From positions 1 through 25,826 of the forward strand of contig JADFNR010000043.1 of NCBI GenBank assembly GCA_022563275.1: a stretch of 25,826 nt of DNA. Reading direction: 5' to 3'. This stretch comes from Chloroflexota bacterium (lineage in GTDB: Bacteria > Chloroflexota > Dehalococcoidia > UBA3495). Below, piece after piece: positions 6,793 through 14,468 of this stretch; the first letter of the stretch is position 1, and every line of letters starts with the position of its first letter. The translations under genes were made by a program, and so were the position numbers. The notes below the pieces were generated by a model, which had not been told where the DNA came from, did no database searches, and worked only from the letters and a program-made list of their open reading frames with translations.

Positions 6793-8358
6793 GTGACCGC
6801 GGAGAAACGGCGGATCGACGAGAAGATTGAAGTCTTGGACGCCATGCGGCAAGAGTCCCAGAAGGGCGGCGGCCAGGACCGGATAGACCAGCAGCACAGC
6901 AGGGGCAAGCTGACCGCCCGGGAGCGGCTGGCCCTGCTCATGGACGAGGGCACCTTCGAGGAACTGGACCCCTTCGTCACCCACCGGGCCACTGACTTCG
7001 GCCTGGCCGACCGGAAGGTCCTGGGCGACGCGGTGGTCACCGGCTACGGCCAGGTGGAGGGCCGGCAGATTTTCGCCTTTGCCCAGGACTTCACCGTCAT
7101 GGGGGGTTCGCTGTCAGAGGCCGTCAGCCAGAAGATCTGCAAGATGCTGGACCTGGCGGTGAAGTCCGGTTGCCCCGTGGTCGGGCTGAACGACTCGGGC
7201 GGCGCCCGCATCCAGGAAGGCGTCGATAGCCTGGCCGCCTACGGCGACATCTTTCTGCGTAACACCATGTACTCGGGCGTCATCCCCCAGATATCGGTGA
7301 TCGTTGGGCCGGCGGCCGGCGGCGCGGTCTACTCCCCGGCCATCACCGATTTCGTGTTCATGGTCAAGGGCACCGGCCAGATGTACATCACCGGCCCCGA
7401 GGTGATCAAGGCGGTCACCGGTGAAGAGGTGACCCACGAGGAACTGGGCGGCGCGGCGACCCATGCCACCCGCAGCGGCGTAGCCCACTTTATCTACGAG
7501 ACTGAAGAGGAATGCATCAACGAGGTGCGCCACCTTCTGAGTTTTCTGCCCAGCAACAACCTGGAGGACTGCCCCCTGGAACCCACCGACGACCCGGCGG
7601 ACCGCCGGGAGCCCGACCTGCGCTACCTGGTGCCCGACGACGCCAACCGGGCCTACGACATGCGGGAGATCATCTACAAGATCGTCGACGATGAAGAGTT
7701 CTTGGAGGTCCACCAGAACTTCGCCCCCAACGTGGTGGTGGGGTTTGCCCGGATGAACGGACGCTCGGTGGGTCTGGTGGGCAACCAACCGGAGTATCTG
7801 GCCGGAGTCCTGGACATCGACGCCTCGACCAAGGCGGCCCGCTTCATCCGGTTCTGCGATTGTTTCAACATCCCCATCGTGACTTTGGTGGATGTCCCCG
7901 GATTCATGCCCGGCGTCGACCAGGAATACGGCGGGATCATCCGCCACGGCGCCAAGTTGATCTTCGCCTATGCCGAGGCCACCGTGCCCAAGATCGCGGT
8001 TATCACGCGCAAGGCCTACGGCGGGGCTTATATCGTGATGAGCAGCAAGCACCTGCGCTCGGACATCAACCTGGCCTGGCCCTCAGCGGAGATCGCCGTG
8101 ATGGGGGCTGAGGGAGCGGTTAACATAATCTACCGGGAAGAGATCGCCAAGGCCAAGGACCCTGACAAGAAGCGTCAGGAACTCATCAAGGATTATCAGG
8201 AAAAGTTCACCACACCCTACATCGCCGCCAGCCGTGGGTACCTGGACGACGTGATCGACCCGGCCGACACCCGGGTGCGGATCATCAAGGCGCTGGAGAT
8301 GCTTCAAAACAAGCGCGACAGCCTCCCCGCCAAGAAACACGGCAATATCCCGCTTTAA
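6793..8358 (+). CDS. Acyl-CoA carboxylase beta subunit (propionyl-/acetyl-CoA carboxylase carboxyltransferase)
   Basis: The 521-aa protein is a PccB/AccD5/MmdA-type carboxyltransferase that transfers CO2 from carboxybiotin to a short acyl-CoA. Typical parts are GKLTARERLALLMDEGTFEELD, the N-domain acyl-CoA oxyanion loop NDSGGARIQEGVDSL, GPAAGGAVYSPA, and the C-domain RKAYGGAYIVMSSKHLRSD with AWPSAEIAVMGAEGAV. Residue 414 is Ile where propionyl-specific PccB has Asp (GGAYDVM), which suggests broader acyl specificity. Start is GTG 6793, with GGGAGGGG (6783-6790) just before it. The biotin carboxylase/BCCP alpha subunit is not in this window. A methylmalonyl-CoA decarboxylase alpha subunit is the main alternative. 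Confidence 0.93.
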   Translation: MTAEKRRIDEKIEVLDAMRQESQKGGGQDRIDQQHSRGKLTARERLALLMDEGTFEELDPFVTHRATDFGLADRKVLGDAVVTGYGQVEGRQIFAFAQDFTVMGGSLSEAVSQKICKMLDLAVKSGCPVVGLNDSGGARIQEGVDSLAAYGDIFLRNTMYSGVIPQISVIVGPAAGGAVYSPAITDFVFMVKGTGQMYITGPEVIKAVTGEEVTHEELGGAATHATRSGVAHFIYETEEECINEVRHLLSFLPSNNLEDCPLEPTDDPADRREPDLRYLVPDDANRAYDMREIIYKIVDDEEFLEVHQNFAPNVVVGFARMNGRSVGLVGNQPEYLAGVLDIDASTKAARFIRFCDCFNIPIVTLVDVPGFMPGVDQEYGGIIRHGAKLIFAYAEATVPKIAVITRKAYGGAYIVMSSKHLRSDINLAWPSAEIAVMGAEGAVNIIYREEIAKAKDPDKKRQELIKDYQEKFTTPYIAASRGYLDDVIDPADTRVRIIKALEMLQNKRDSLPAKKHGNIPL

Positions 8359-8384
8359 CCGCCCTCCGTCTCCAACGGTAAGTC

Positions 8385-8433
8385 CCTTCCCCCGCGCCGG
8401 TTTATACAGGCGGGGGAAGGTTAGGATGGGGGC
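8385..8433 (+). repeat. Hairpin-bearing intergenic repeat, copy 1
   Basis: CCTTCCCCCGC (8385-8395) pairs perfectly with GCGGGGGAAGG (8410-8420) over a 14-base loop, followed by TTAGGATGGGGGC. The 22 bases 8412-8433 recur identically at 18818-18839. It starts 27 bases after the carboxylase stop and could act as a Rho-independent-like stop or mRNA end, but no T run follows. The rest of 8359-8618 holds no gene. Confidence 0.65.
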
Positions 8434-8618
8434 AGCCGGTCCGCAATGATTCGGCTCGATCGACGAGGGCTGACTTCCGCTCCAGCCTGCCGGCAGAACT
8501 TTGTATTAGAATAGGCGGGCCACTGACCGCCCACCCTCAAGACCGGCGCCCCAACCCATTCCTGTTTTTCGGTCACCCGGTCCGGTTTCGGACCCAGGCA
8601 GCCCTGAGGTGAACGCCC

Positions 8619-10025
8619 ATGAGCTCATCCGAGTCACTGTTCGAGCATGGCAGGAAGGTCCAGGCGGAGCGCGACGCCCCCCTGGCGGACCGGATGCGGC
8701 CCCGGACCTTCGATGAGTTCGTGGGACAGGAACTGATAGTCGATCCGGACCGCGTGCTGCTGAAATCCATCGCCGCCGGGCGTTTGCCATCCATCATCCT
8801 GTGGGGCCCACCGGGAACGGGGAAGACCACCCTGGCGCGGCTGGTGGCATCGTCCACGCAGTCCGACTTTCAACCGATCAGCGCCGTCACTTCAGGGGTT
8901 GCCGACCTGCGGCGCATCGTGGCCGAAGCCAAGGACCGCAAGGGGATGCACCAGCAGTCCACCATCTTGTTCGTGGACGAGCTTCACCGGTTCAACAAGG
9001 CCCAACAGGACGTCATCTTGCCGCACGTGGAGGACGGCACCGTCACCTTCATCGGCGCAACCACCGAGAACCCGTCTTTTGAGGTCATCGCGCCACTGCT
9101 GTCACGCTGCCGGGTGTTCGCATTGCAGAGTCTGGACCCCGGCCAGATCGCGTCCATCGTGGAACGTGCCTTGGCCGACCAGGTGAGGGGTCTGGGGCCA
9201 TTGAATGCAACCCTGGCCGGCGATGCTCTGGACCATCTGGTGAACATCGCCAACGGCGACGCGCGGATCGCGCTGAATGCTCTGGAGACGGCGGCTTACG
9301 CCTTTACTCCCAACGCCGACGGACAGCGGTTGATCGACCTGGAGACCATCTCCGATGCCCTCCAAAGGCGCACTCCGATGTACGACAAAGCGGGAGAGAG
9401 CCACTACGATACGATCTCGGCCTTCATCAAATCGGTCCGGGGTTCGTCGCCGGACGGGGCGCTGTATTGGCTGGCCCGGATGATCGAATCAGGGGAGGAC
9501 CCGCTATTCATCGCCCGCCGCCTGGTGATCCTGGCCTCCGAGGACATCGGCCTGGCCGAACCCCAAGCGTTGCCGGTGGCCATGGCGGCCCAGCAGGCGG
9601 TGCATTTCTTGGGCATGCCCGAGGGGCGCATACCCCTGGCGGAGGCGACGGTCTACCTGGCCACCGCGCCCAAGAGCAACTCGGCCTACGCGGCGTTGAA
9701 CCAGGCCATGCGGGACGTGCGGGAGCAGGTCAACGAGCCGGTGCCCCTGCACCTTCGCAACGCCGTCACCGGGATGATGAAGGACATGGGGTACGGCAAG
9801 GACTACAAGTATTCACACGACTTCAAGGGCCATTTCGCGGAGCAAGATTATCTGCCGCCGTCATTGAAAGGGCGGCGCTACTATCAGCCCAGCGACGAAG
9901 GGGCGGAGCGGGAGATCGGCCGGCGGCTCAGGCGATGGTGGGGCGGCAAGACAGGTGAAGGCGCCACCCAAGACCCAAGTGGCCCGGCCTCAGGAGACCA
10001 GGACCCAGACGGTTCGAAAGACTAA
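8619..10025 (+). CDS. rarA: Replication-associated recombination protein A (RarA/MgsA AAA ATPase)
   Basis: RarA is a tetrameric clamp-loader-like AAA+ ATPase acting at stalled replication forks and gaps. The 468-aa product reads PLADRMRPRTFDEFVGQ, then Walker A GPPGTGKTTLA (residues about 65-75), Walker B ILFVDELHRFNKAQQD, sensor 1 IGATTENPSFEV and Arg finger LLSRCRVF. The C-terminal MgsA part has LQRRTPMYDKAGESHYDTISAFIKS and RMIESGEDPLFIARRLVILASEDIGLA. ATG 8619 follows GAGGTG by 8 bases. The last 30 residues are polar and unconserved. Its TAA overlaps the stop of the convergent arrestin-like gene (CTAA, 10022-10025). Confidence 0.97.
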   Translation: MSSSESLFEHGRKVQAERDAPLADRMRPRTFDEFVGQELIVDPDRVLLKSIAAGRLPSIILWGPPGTGKTTLARLVASSTQSDFQPISAVTSGVADLRRIVAEAKDRKGMHQQSTILFVDELHRFNKAQQDVILPHVEDGTVTFIGATTENPSFEVIAPLLSRCRVFALQSLDPGQIASIVERALADQVRGLGPLNATLAGDALDHLVNIANGDARIALNALETAAYAFTPNADGQRLIDLETISDALQRRTPMYDKAGESHYDTISAFIKSVRGSSPDGALYWLARMIESGEDPLFIARRLVILASEDIGLAEPQALPVAMAAQQAVHFLGMPEGRIPLAEATVYLATAPKSNSAYAALNQAMRDVREQVNEPVPLHLRNAVTGMMKDMGYGKDYKYSHDFKGHFAEQDYLPPSLKGRRYYQPSDEGAEREIGRRLRRWWGGKTGEGATQDPSGPASGDQDPDGSKD

Positions 10026-10897
10026 GTCGACGTATATATCTGGACTTCCCGCTCCAGGTGGTACGCCTCTGGGGTCTTGTCGGTGTCCACCACGGCTTTG
10101 AGACGCCACGATACTTTTGTGTGCCCGTTCTGCACCGTCGGCAGGATCCGCTCTGGCACGGGGATGCTGAAGGCCCAGACGTAGGGCCGCTCCACGGTCA
10201 GTTGGACATCGCTTTCCAGAGAGACCCGTTCCCGGACCGACTCGTCTTGGCGGTCTCCCGCCGTTTCAGAGCTGTGCAATTCCACGCGGATGTTCTTGGC
10301 CTGGTCCGTGATATTCATCCGCGCCCGAAGCTCGCCCTCAAGAAACCCGCCGGCGCCGACCACGTCATTGACCAAGACCATGGCCAGGATGCAGCCGCTG
10401 AAGACCGCCTCTTCGGTGAGGTCCGCCGCGCTGCGCCCGGGATTGACCACCGGGGGCGTCAGCACCGTTATCTCACGGGATTTGGTAACCGTCTTGCCCG
10501 ACTCCAGTTCCAAACGGCCCGTGACTTCCCATGACACCTGGGCGATGGAACCGTGGACGGTGGGCGGGGCCTCGTTGGGTATCTGGAACCTTGCGTACCG
10601 GACGACGGGCTCGGTACTGGTCATCTCCGTGTCGGCGATAAACGATTGAACCAGCGGTTGTGACAGAGGAGAGTGGGTTTCAAGCCTTCCTTGTCCGGTG
10701 TCGGACCGCGATTCTTTCTGCCACCACTGCTCGGTGCAGGCCAATTCCACCAGGCCGGTCTTGATCTTGAGTCCCTTTTTCGGCCGTATCGTCACCTGTA
10801 CATCTATTGTGCCGCCGGGTCGAATAGACCCGCCGGTTGCTTCGATTTCGATCTCCGCCTCGGGGCGGCGAAACCAAGAAAGAATGCGTTCTAGAAC
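10022..10897 (-). CDS. Arrestin-like (Spo0M-type) two-domain beta-sandwich protein, atypical start
   Basis: From GTG 10795 there are 257 residues, but the frame is open further upstream and the added 34 residues complete the first strand of an arrestin-like N-domain (EIEIEATGGSIRPGGTIDVQVTI). Two beta-sandwich halves follow, split near the middle (about residues 165-175), with repeated strand patterns such as VSWEVTGRLEL and VSWRLKAVVD. The arrestin/Spo0M/Vps26 fold is the best guess; the function is unknown. No ATG, GTG or TTG exists between the upstream TAA near 10983 and GTG 10795. A perfect GGAGGT (10909-10904) lies 6 bases before GTT 10897, which would give the natural-looking N-terminus (M/V)LERILSWFRRPE. 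It is the last gene of the ltaE operon. Extent and family are both tentative. Confidence 0.6.
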   Translation of the reverse strand, partial: VLERILSWFRRPEAEIEIEATGGSIRPGGTIDVQVTIRPKKGLKIKTGLVELACTEQWWQKESRSDTGQGRLETHSPLSQPLVQSFIADTEMTSTEPVVRYARFQIPNEAPPTVHGSIAQVSWEVTGRLELESGKTVTKSREITVLTPPVVNPGRSAADLTEEAVFSGCILAMVLVNDVVGAGGFLEGELRARMNITDQAKNIRVELHSSETAGDRQDESVRERVSLESDVQLTVERPYVWAFSIPVPERILPTVQNGHTKVSWRLKAVVDTDKTPEAYHLEREVQIYTST

Positions 10898-10903
10898 CTG
10901 TGC

Positions 10904-10909
10904 ACCTCC
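10904..10909 (-). promoter_or_regulatory. Perfect Shine-Dalgarno before a GTT codon
   Basis: GGAGGT on the minus strand is followed by six bases and then GTT CTA GAA. It marks the likely true translation start of the arrestin-like gene. The GTT is the end of a 10-bp palindrome GTTCTAGAAC (10888-10897). Confidence 0.5.
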
Positions 10910-11048
10910 ACGTGTGTCGTCAATGCCTCGGCCGCATCGTCCAATTTGGGGTCCGGTCCGGGCCGTGCATCTCAGAGCATGTTAATGGCGAATGGCGTCG
11001 TAGGCAACCGCCTGATCGTCCGGTCCAAGGGGTTTCCTGTCTTCCGGT

Positions 11049-11531
11049 TCAAGCGGTCTCCCGTTTCTTCGAAAGATTTACCACCGTTGCGCCGGTCACG
11101 CCGGCCAGATCATCGGGCGCAATCATTATCTCCTGGCCCCATTGGCCGGCGCCCACGCCCAATATGTCTTCATCCATCAAACAGGCGTCGATGAATGTGC
11201 GGAATCCGGGCGGCTGCCAATGGAAGGGCGGGATCGAGCCTATGGCGTAACCCGTAACCTCGATCACTTTGTCGGGCGCGGCGAGTCTGATGTCCCTGGA
11301 GCCGATGGCCCGCTTCAGGTTGCCGGAGACTGCGTTCTTGTCGCCCCCCAGCATAACCAATACCTGCTCGCCCGTCCCGGATTCAAACACCAAAGTCTTG
11401 ACCATCTGGGACTCATTGTAGCCCAGCGCCTGGGCAACGTTGGCCGCCCCCTTTTCGGTCTCCGGGGGGAAACTCAACTTTTTATAGGGAATATGCCGTC
11501 CGTCCAGGAAGATGTGGGCTGGCAGGTCCAT
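11049..11531 (-). CDS. YbaK/EbsC-type aminoacyl-tRNA deacylase
   Basis: The 160-aa product belongs to the YbaK/ProX editing family, which hydrolyses mischarged tRNAs in trans (for example Cys- or Ala-tRNA(Pro)). Signatures are the early AANVAQALG, the K-T-L-V-F strand with its conserved Lys (MVKTLVFES), GGDKNAVSGNLKRAIG, and the loop GYAIGSIPPFHWQ. Length agrees with stand-alone family members (about 155-165). ATG 11531 has a weak GAAGGG upstream. It follows the small membrane ORF by 26 bases, so it lies in the ltaE operon. The specific tRNA substrate cannot be told from sequence. Confidence 0.9.
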   Translation of the reverse strand: MDLPAHIFLDGRHIPYKKLSFPPETEKGAANVAQALGYNESQMVKTLVFESGTGEQVLVMLGGDKNAVSGNLKRAIGSRDIRLAAPDKVIEVTGYAIGSIPPFHWQPPGFRTFIDACLMDEDILGVGAGQWGQEIMIAPDDLAGVTGATVVNLSKKRETA

Positions 11532-11557
11532 GCAAGCGGCCCTTCTAACCGAGGCTG

Positions 11558-11719
11558 TTAATCAAAAACATGATCTCTAAGAAACGCGTAGACCACGTGG
11601 CCCACGGAGATTGCCAGGGCGGCGCTGGCCACGTAGAGGGTCCGCAATTGCAGTTTGCGCGACCGTTCACGGTCGGATCGTTCGCGTTCAGGCCGCTCAT
11701 CGGGAGGCAAGTCGGCCAA
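11558..11719 (-). CDS. Small single-pass membrane protein (53 aa), possibly the second half of an amber-interrupted gene
   Basis: The ORF begins at TTG 11719, directly after the TAG of the 50-aa ORF and in the same frame. It encodes a charged segment ADLPPDERPERERSDRERSRK, then one hydrophobic helix of about 21 residues (TLYVASAALAISVGHVVYAFL) and a short tail RDHVFD. A GGGAG lies 8 bases before the TTG, so re-initiation is feasible. The layout looks like a tail-anchored protein of about 104 aa cut by one stop codon. No family is recognised. It sits in the ltaE operon, 26 bases before the deacylase gene. Confidence 0.5.
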   Translation of the reverse strand: MADLPPDERPERERSDRERSRKLQLRTLYVASAALAISVGHVVYAFLRDHVFD

Positions 11720-11872
11720 CTACATCGCTCCCAGGGCGCGAATGACATCTTCCGGGCTGACGACGTCCGGCTGGCGGGGAAAGATGCGCTCAGTCAGGAA
11801 TTCGTGGACCTCGGCGTAGAAGTCGGCGGTCAGCACGGCCGTATGGCCGCGTTCCAGGGTGATGTCAGGCAT
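11720..11872 (-). CDS. Small hypothetical protein (50 aa)
   Basis: The ORF starts at ATG 11872, 29 bases after the ltaE stop, with AAGGG seven bases upstream, and ends at TAG 11720. It reads MPDITLERGHTAVLTAD, then FYAEVHEFL, ending VSPEDVIRALGAM. It is soluble in character and helical toward the end. No family is recognised. The next codon after TAG is TTG in the same frame and begins the membrane ORF. The good spacing and Shine-Dalgarno make translation likely. Confidence 0.55.
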   Translation of the reverse strand: MPDITLERGHTAVLTADFYAEVHEFLTERIFPRQPDVVSPEDVIRALGAM

Positions 11873-11901
11873 GGCCAGCCCTTATGTGCGAATTATCCAG
11901 A

Positions 11902-12951
11902 CTAACTTTTAAGGTCCCGGACGACTTTGGAGGTTCGGGACAGCGCTTCCTCCACGTCGCCGCCGGATATGTGACGGTGGGTCACCATGCGCACGGACCG
12001 CTCGCCGGGGTAGGAGACCAGCACTTCGGCTCCGGCCATGGCCTTGATGAAGTCCGGGGGTTTGGCCACTTTCTCGTCGATGTCGAAGATGACGATGTTG
12101 GTCTGGATGCTATCGGCGTCAACGGTGAGGCCGTCGATGTTGGCCAGCCCTTGGGCCAGGCGGCGGGCATTCTGATGGTCTTCGGCCAGCCGGTCCACCA
12201 TGCAGTCCAAGGCCACCAGCCCGGCGGCGGCCAGGATACCGGCCTGGCGCATGCCGCCACCCACCATCTTGCGCCATCTATGGGCCTCTTTGATGAAATC
12301 TTTGGAGCCCACCAGCACCGAACCCACCGGGCAGCTCAGGGCCTTGGACAAGCAGAAGCTGACATCGTCCACGTCGCGGGTCAGTTCCTCGGCCGGGACC
12401 TCCAGGGCCACGGCGGCGTTGAAGATGCGCGCGCCGTCCAGGTGCACCGGCACGCCGGCCTGATGGGCCACGTCGCAGACGGCCTTGGTGTCGGCGGGGG
12501 TCATCACCATGCCGCTGCACCGGTTGTGGGTGTTCTCCAGACAGAGCATGGTGGTGGTGGGGAAATGGGGGTTGCCCTTGGGCCGGATGGCGCGGGCCAC
12601 GTCGTCTGGGTTGATGCCGCCCTGGGCGTCGTTGGGCACCAGGCGGGTTTGGGCTCCGGCCAGGGCGGCCTGCCCCCCGCTTTCGTTCCAGAACATGTGG
12701 GCCTGGTCGCCCATGATGATCTCGTCTCCCCGGCGGCAGTAGGCCAGGGTGGCGATGAGGTTGCTCATGGTGCCGCTGGCGGTCAGCAGGCCGGCTTCCT
12801 TGCCCAGCATGGCGGCGGCCCGCTCTTGCAACTCATTAACGGACGGGTCCTCGCCGAAAACGTCGTCGCCGACCTCGGCCTCGGCCATGGCCCGGCGCAT
12901 CTCGCCGGTGGGTTTGGTGACTGTGTCGCTGCGCAGATCGATCAATGCCAT
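11902..12951 (-). CDS. ltaE: Low-specificity L-threonine aldolase
   Basis: This PLP enzyme splits L-threonine or L-allo-threonine into glycine and acetaldehyde. The 349-aa fold-type I protein opens with IDLRSDTVTKPTGEMRRAMAEAEVGDDVFGEDP, highly typical of the family. Further marks are LTASGTMSN (phosphate binding), the ring-stacking His in GDQAHMFWNESGG, LENTHNRCSG, HLDGARIFNA, and the Schiff-base Lys in VSFCLSKALSCPVGSVLVGS. MRQAGILAAAGLVAL follows. ATG 12951 has a strong GGAGGAG 7 bases upstream. It is the first gene of the operon running to 10022. Confidence 0.96.
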   Translation of the reverse strand: MALIDLRSDTVTKPTGEMRRAMAEAEVGDDVFGEDPSVNELQERAAAMLGKEAGLLTASGTMSNLIATLAYCRRGDEIIMGDQAHMFWNESGGQAALAGAQTRLVPNDAQGGINPDDVARAIRPKGNPHFPTTTMLCLENTHNRCSGMVMTPADTKAVCDVAHQAGVPVHLDGARIFNAAVALEVPAEELTRDVDDVSFCLSKALSCPVGSVLVGSKDFIKEAHRWRKMVGGGMRQAGILAAAGLVALDCMVDRLAEDHQNARRLAQGLANIDGLTVDADSIQTNIVIFDIDEKVAKPPDFIKAMAGAEVLVSYPGERSVRMVTHRHISGGDVEEALSRTSKVVRDLKS

Positions 12952-12993
12952 CTGACGGCTCCTCCAAAAAACTACCCGGAAAAACTATCCGGT

Positions 12994-13002
12994 ATTCTAG
13001 CA
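12994..13002 (-). promoter_or_regulatory. Extended -10 promoter of the ltaE operon
   Basis: On the minus strand TGCTAGAAT (13002-12994) matches TGnTAnnAT with five of six -10 bases and no recognisable -35. The start would be near 12987, about 36 bases before ATG 12951. Confidence 0.5.
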
Positions 13003-13134
13003 GGGTTGCGCCTGCAAAACGAACGAACAAGAATGCAATGGAAGGCACGCAACATAGCCCCAATTGTTGCCAAAGGGTGGGCGTTTACCTAAGATGGAGT
13101 TGCCGGACCCAGCAGGACCTCAGGAGCAACTACC

Positions 13135-13773
13135 TTGCGTCAAAGCGCCGTTTCCTTCGAGACCGAGGGGCTTACTTTCGAAGGTGTGATCGCCCAGCCC
13201 GATGACCGTTCCGGCCCCTGGCCGGGCGTGGTCATCTGCCATCCCCATCCGCTCCACGGCGGCAACATGGACAACAATGTGGTCTTGGCCCTGGCTTTGG
13301 GGCTGGTCGAAGAGGGTTTCGTCACACTGCGGTTCAACTTCCGGGGCGTGGGCGGCAGCGAGGGCGAACACACGAAGGGAGAGAAAGAGTCTCAGGAAGT
13401 ACTGGCCGCGCTGGAACTGGTCAAGGCTTGGCCCGACACCAACGCCAAGACCGGTCTGATCGGTTACTCCTTCGGCACGTCGGTTATCCTGGGCCACGGC
13501 GAACTGTATGCCGAGACCGACGCGATCGCCCTGGTGTCCCCGCCCTTCCGGGCGGTCGAGGGGACGCCCCTAAAGGAATCCAAAGTCCCGGCTTTGATCG
13601 TTACAGGAGACAGAGACCGGCTGGTGGACTCGACCCAACTGGACGCGGAGTTGGCAAGTTTCAACGACGCACTTGAGTTTAAGCTATTCGACGGCGTGGA
13701 CCATTTCTGGTACGGCCAGGAAGCCCGGTTGGTGCCGGAAGTAAGCCGGTTCCTGACCGAAAAATTGAAATAG
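13135..13773 (+). CDS. Alpha/beta hydrolase (COG2945-type)
   Basis: The 212-aa product is a compact serine hydrolase. It has VVICHPHPLHGGNMDNNVV, the hallmark of the COG2945 group, then LRFNFRGVGGSEG. The nucleophile elbow is GYSFG (about residue 112), the acid is in VTGDRDRLVD, and the His is in GVDHFWYGQE. The substrate is unknown; an esterase or acyl-hydrolase role is inferred. There is no signal peptide, so it is cytoplasmic. The start is TTG 13135 with GGAG 8 bases before it. It is followed after 44 bases by lspA, so they may share an mRNA. Confidence 0.88.
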   Translation: MRQSAVSFETEGLTFEGVIAQPDDRSGPWPGVVICHPHPLHGGNMDNNVVLALALGLVEEGFVTLRFNFRGVGGSEGEHTKGEKESQEVLAALELVKAWPDTNAKTGLIGYSFGTSVILGHGELYAETDAIALVSPPFRAVEGTPLKESKVPALIVTGDRDRLVDSTQLDAELASFNDALEFKLFDGVDHFWYGQEARLVPEVSRFLTEKLK

Positions 13774-13817
13774 TCCGGCCATTTATACGGTCCCTAAGCG
13801 GACCCGGAGACCCAAAC

Positions 13818-14468
13818 GTGAGCGCCGATACCCCCCGCATCCCGATCTACAAGGACTTTGTCCTGATCCAACTGGCGGCCCTGATCTTTGTCATCGACCA
13901 GTTCAGCAAATTCCTGGTGCGGGACCAGCTGTTGCGCTACGAGTCGTTCCCCGCCACCGGTTTCTTCCGAATCACCCACGTCTTCAACACCGGCAGCGCC
14001 TTTGGCATCTTTCGAGACCAGAACACCCCATTGATCCTGGTCTCCTTCCTGGGCATAGCCATCCTGATCCTGATCTACCGCAGCCAGCGGGCGCCCAGCG
14101 GCCTCTTGCGCTTGAGCTTGGGTCTGCAGATCGGCGGGGCCTTGGGCAATCTTGTGGACCGGTTGCGGTTGGGCCACGTAACCGACTTCGTTGATGTGGG
14201 CGCTTGGCCGGTGTTCAACGTGGCCGACGCATCCATAATCACCGGCCTGGTCATCCTGGCCTGGATCTTCCTGGTCGCCGATTCCGACGATAGCAAGGAC
14301 ACCAGCCCCCAGGGCGGATACGGCTGGTGCCCCGTCTGCGATGGCGAGATGCTTACGGTGACGGGAGGCTGGCGCTGCTCCATCTGCGGCGTGCGGGAAC
14401 GCATCGTTGGAGAACGCCTGGTGGGAGACCGTCTGGTTGAAGAACTGACTGGAGACCAGAAGCTTTGA
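13818..14468 (+). CDS. lspA: Lipoprotein signal peptidase (LspA) with C-terminal zinc ribbon
   Basis: LspA is the membrane aspartyl protease that removes signal peptides from prolipoproteins. Four membrane spans are visible (near residues 14-34, 73-90, 95-110, 136-152). Family motifs are VIDQFSKFLV, VFNTGSAFGIF, GGALGNLVDRL, and the catalytic Asp pair in HVTDFVD and FNVADASI. Unusually, about 65 residues follow the last span: a C-terminal ribbon with C171, C174, C187 and C190 (CPVC...CSIC), then a charged end with repeated GERLVGDRLVEEL. At 216 aa it is about 50 longer than ordinary LspA. GTG 13818 has GGAGA upstream. Its TGA overlaps the TTG of the next gene. Confidence 0.95.
   Translation: MSADTPRIPIYKDFVLIQLAALIFVIDQFSKFLVRDQLLRYESFPATGFFRITHVFNTGSAFGIFRDQNTPLILVSFLGIAILILIYRSQRAPSGLLRLSLGLQIGGALGNLVDRLRLGHVTDFVDVGAWPVFNVADASIITGLVILAWIFLVADSDDSKDTSPQGGYGWCPVCDGEMLTVTGGWRCSICGVRERIVGERLVGDRLVEELTGDQKL

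Noticed and set aside
7114..8052. Minus-strand open frame of 312 codons inside the carboxylase gene
   Set aside because: Shadow frame; the plus strand codes for a full-length, motif-complete carboxyltransferase.
8434..8618. Possible tRNA gene or second promoter before rarA
   Set aside because: No cloverleaf or GGTTCGA-type T-loop. TAGAAT at 8507-8512 lacks both a TG extension at the right place and a -35.
11884..13092. Plus-strand open frame of 402 codons opposite ltaE
   Set aside because: Antisense shadow of a clear threonine aldolase gene, with biased His/Gly/Val composition.
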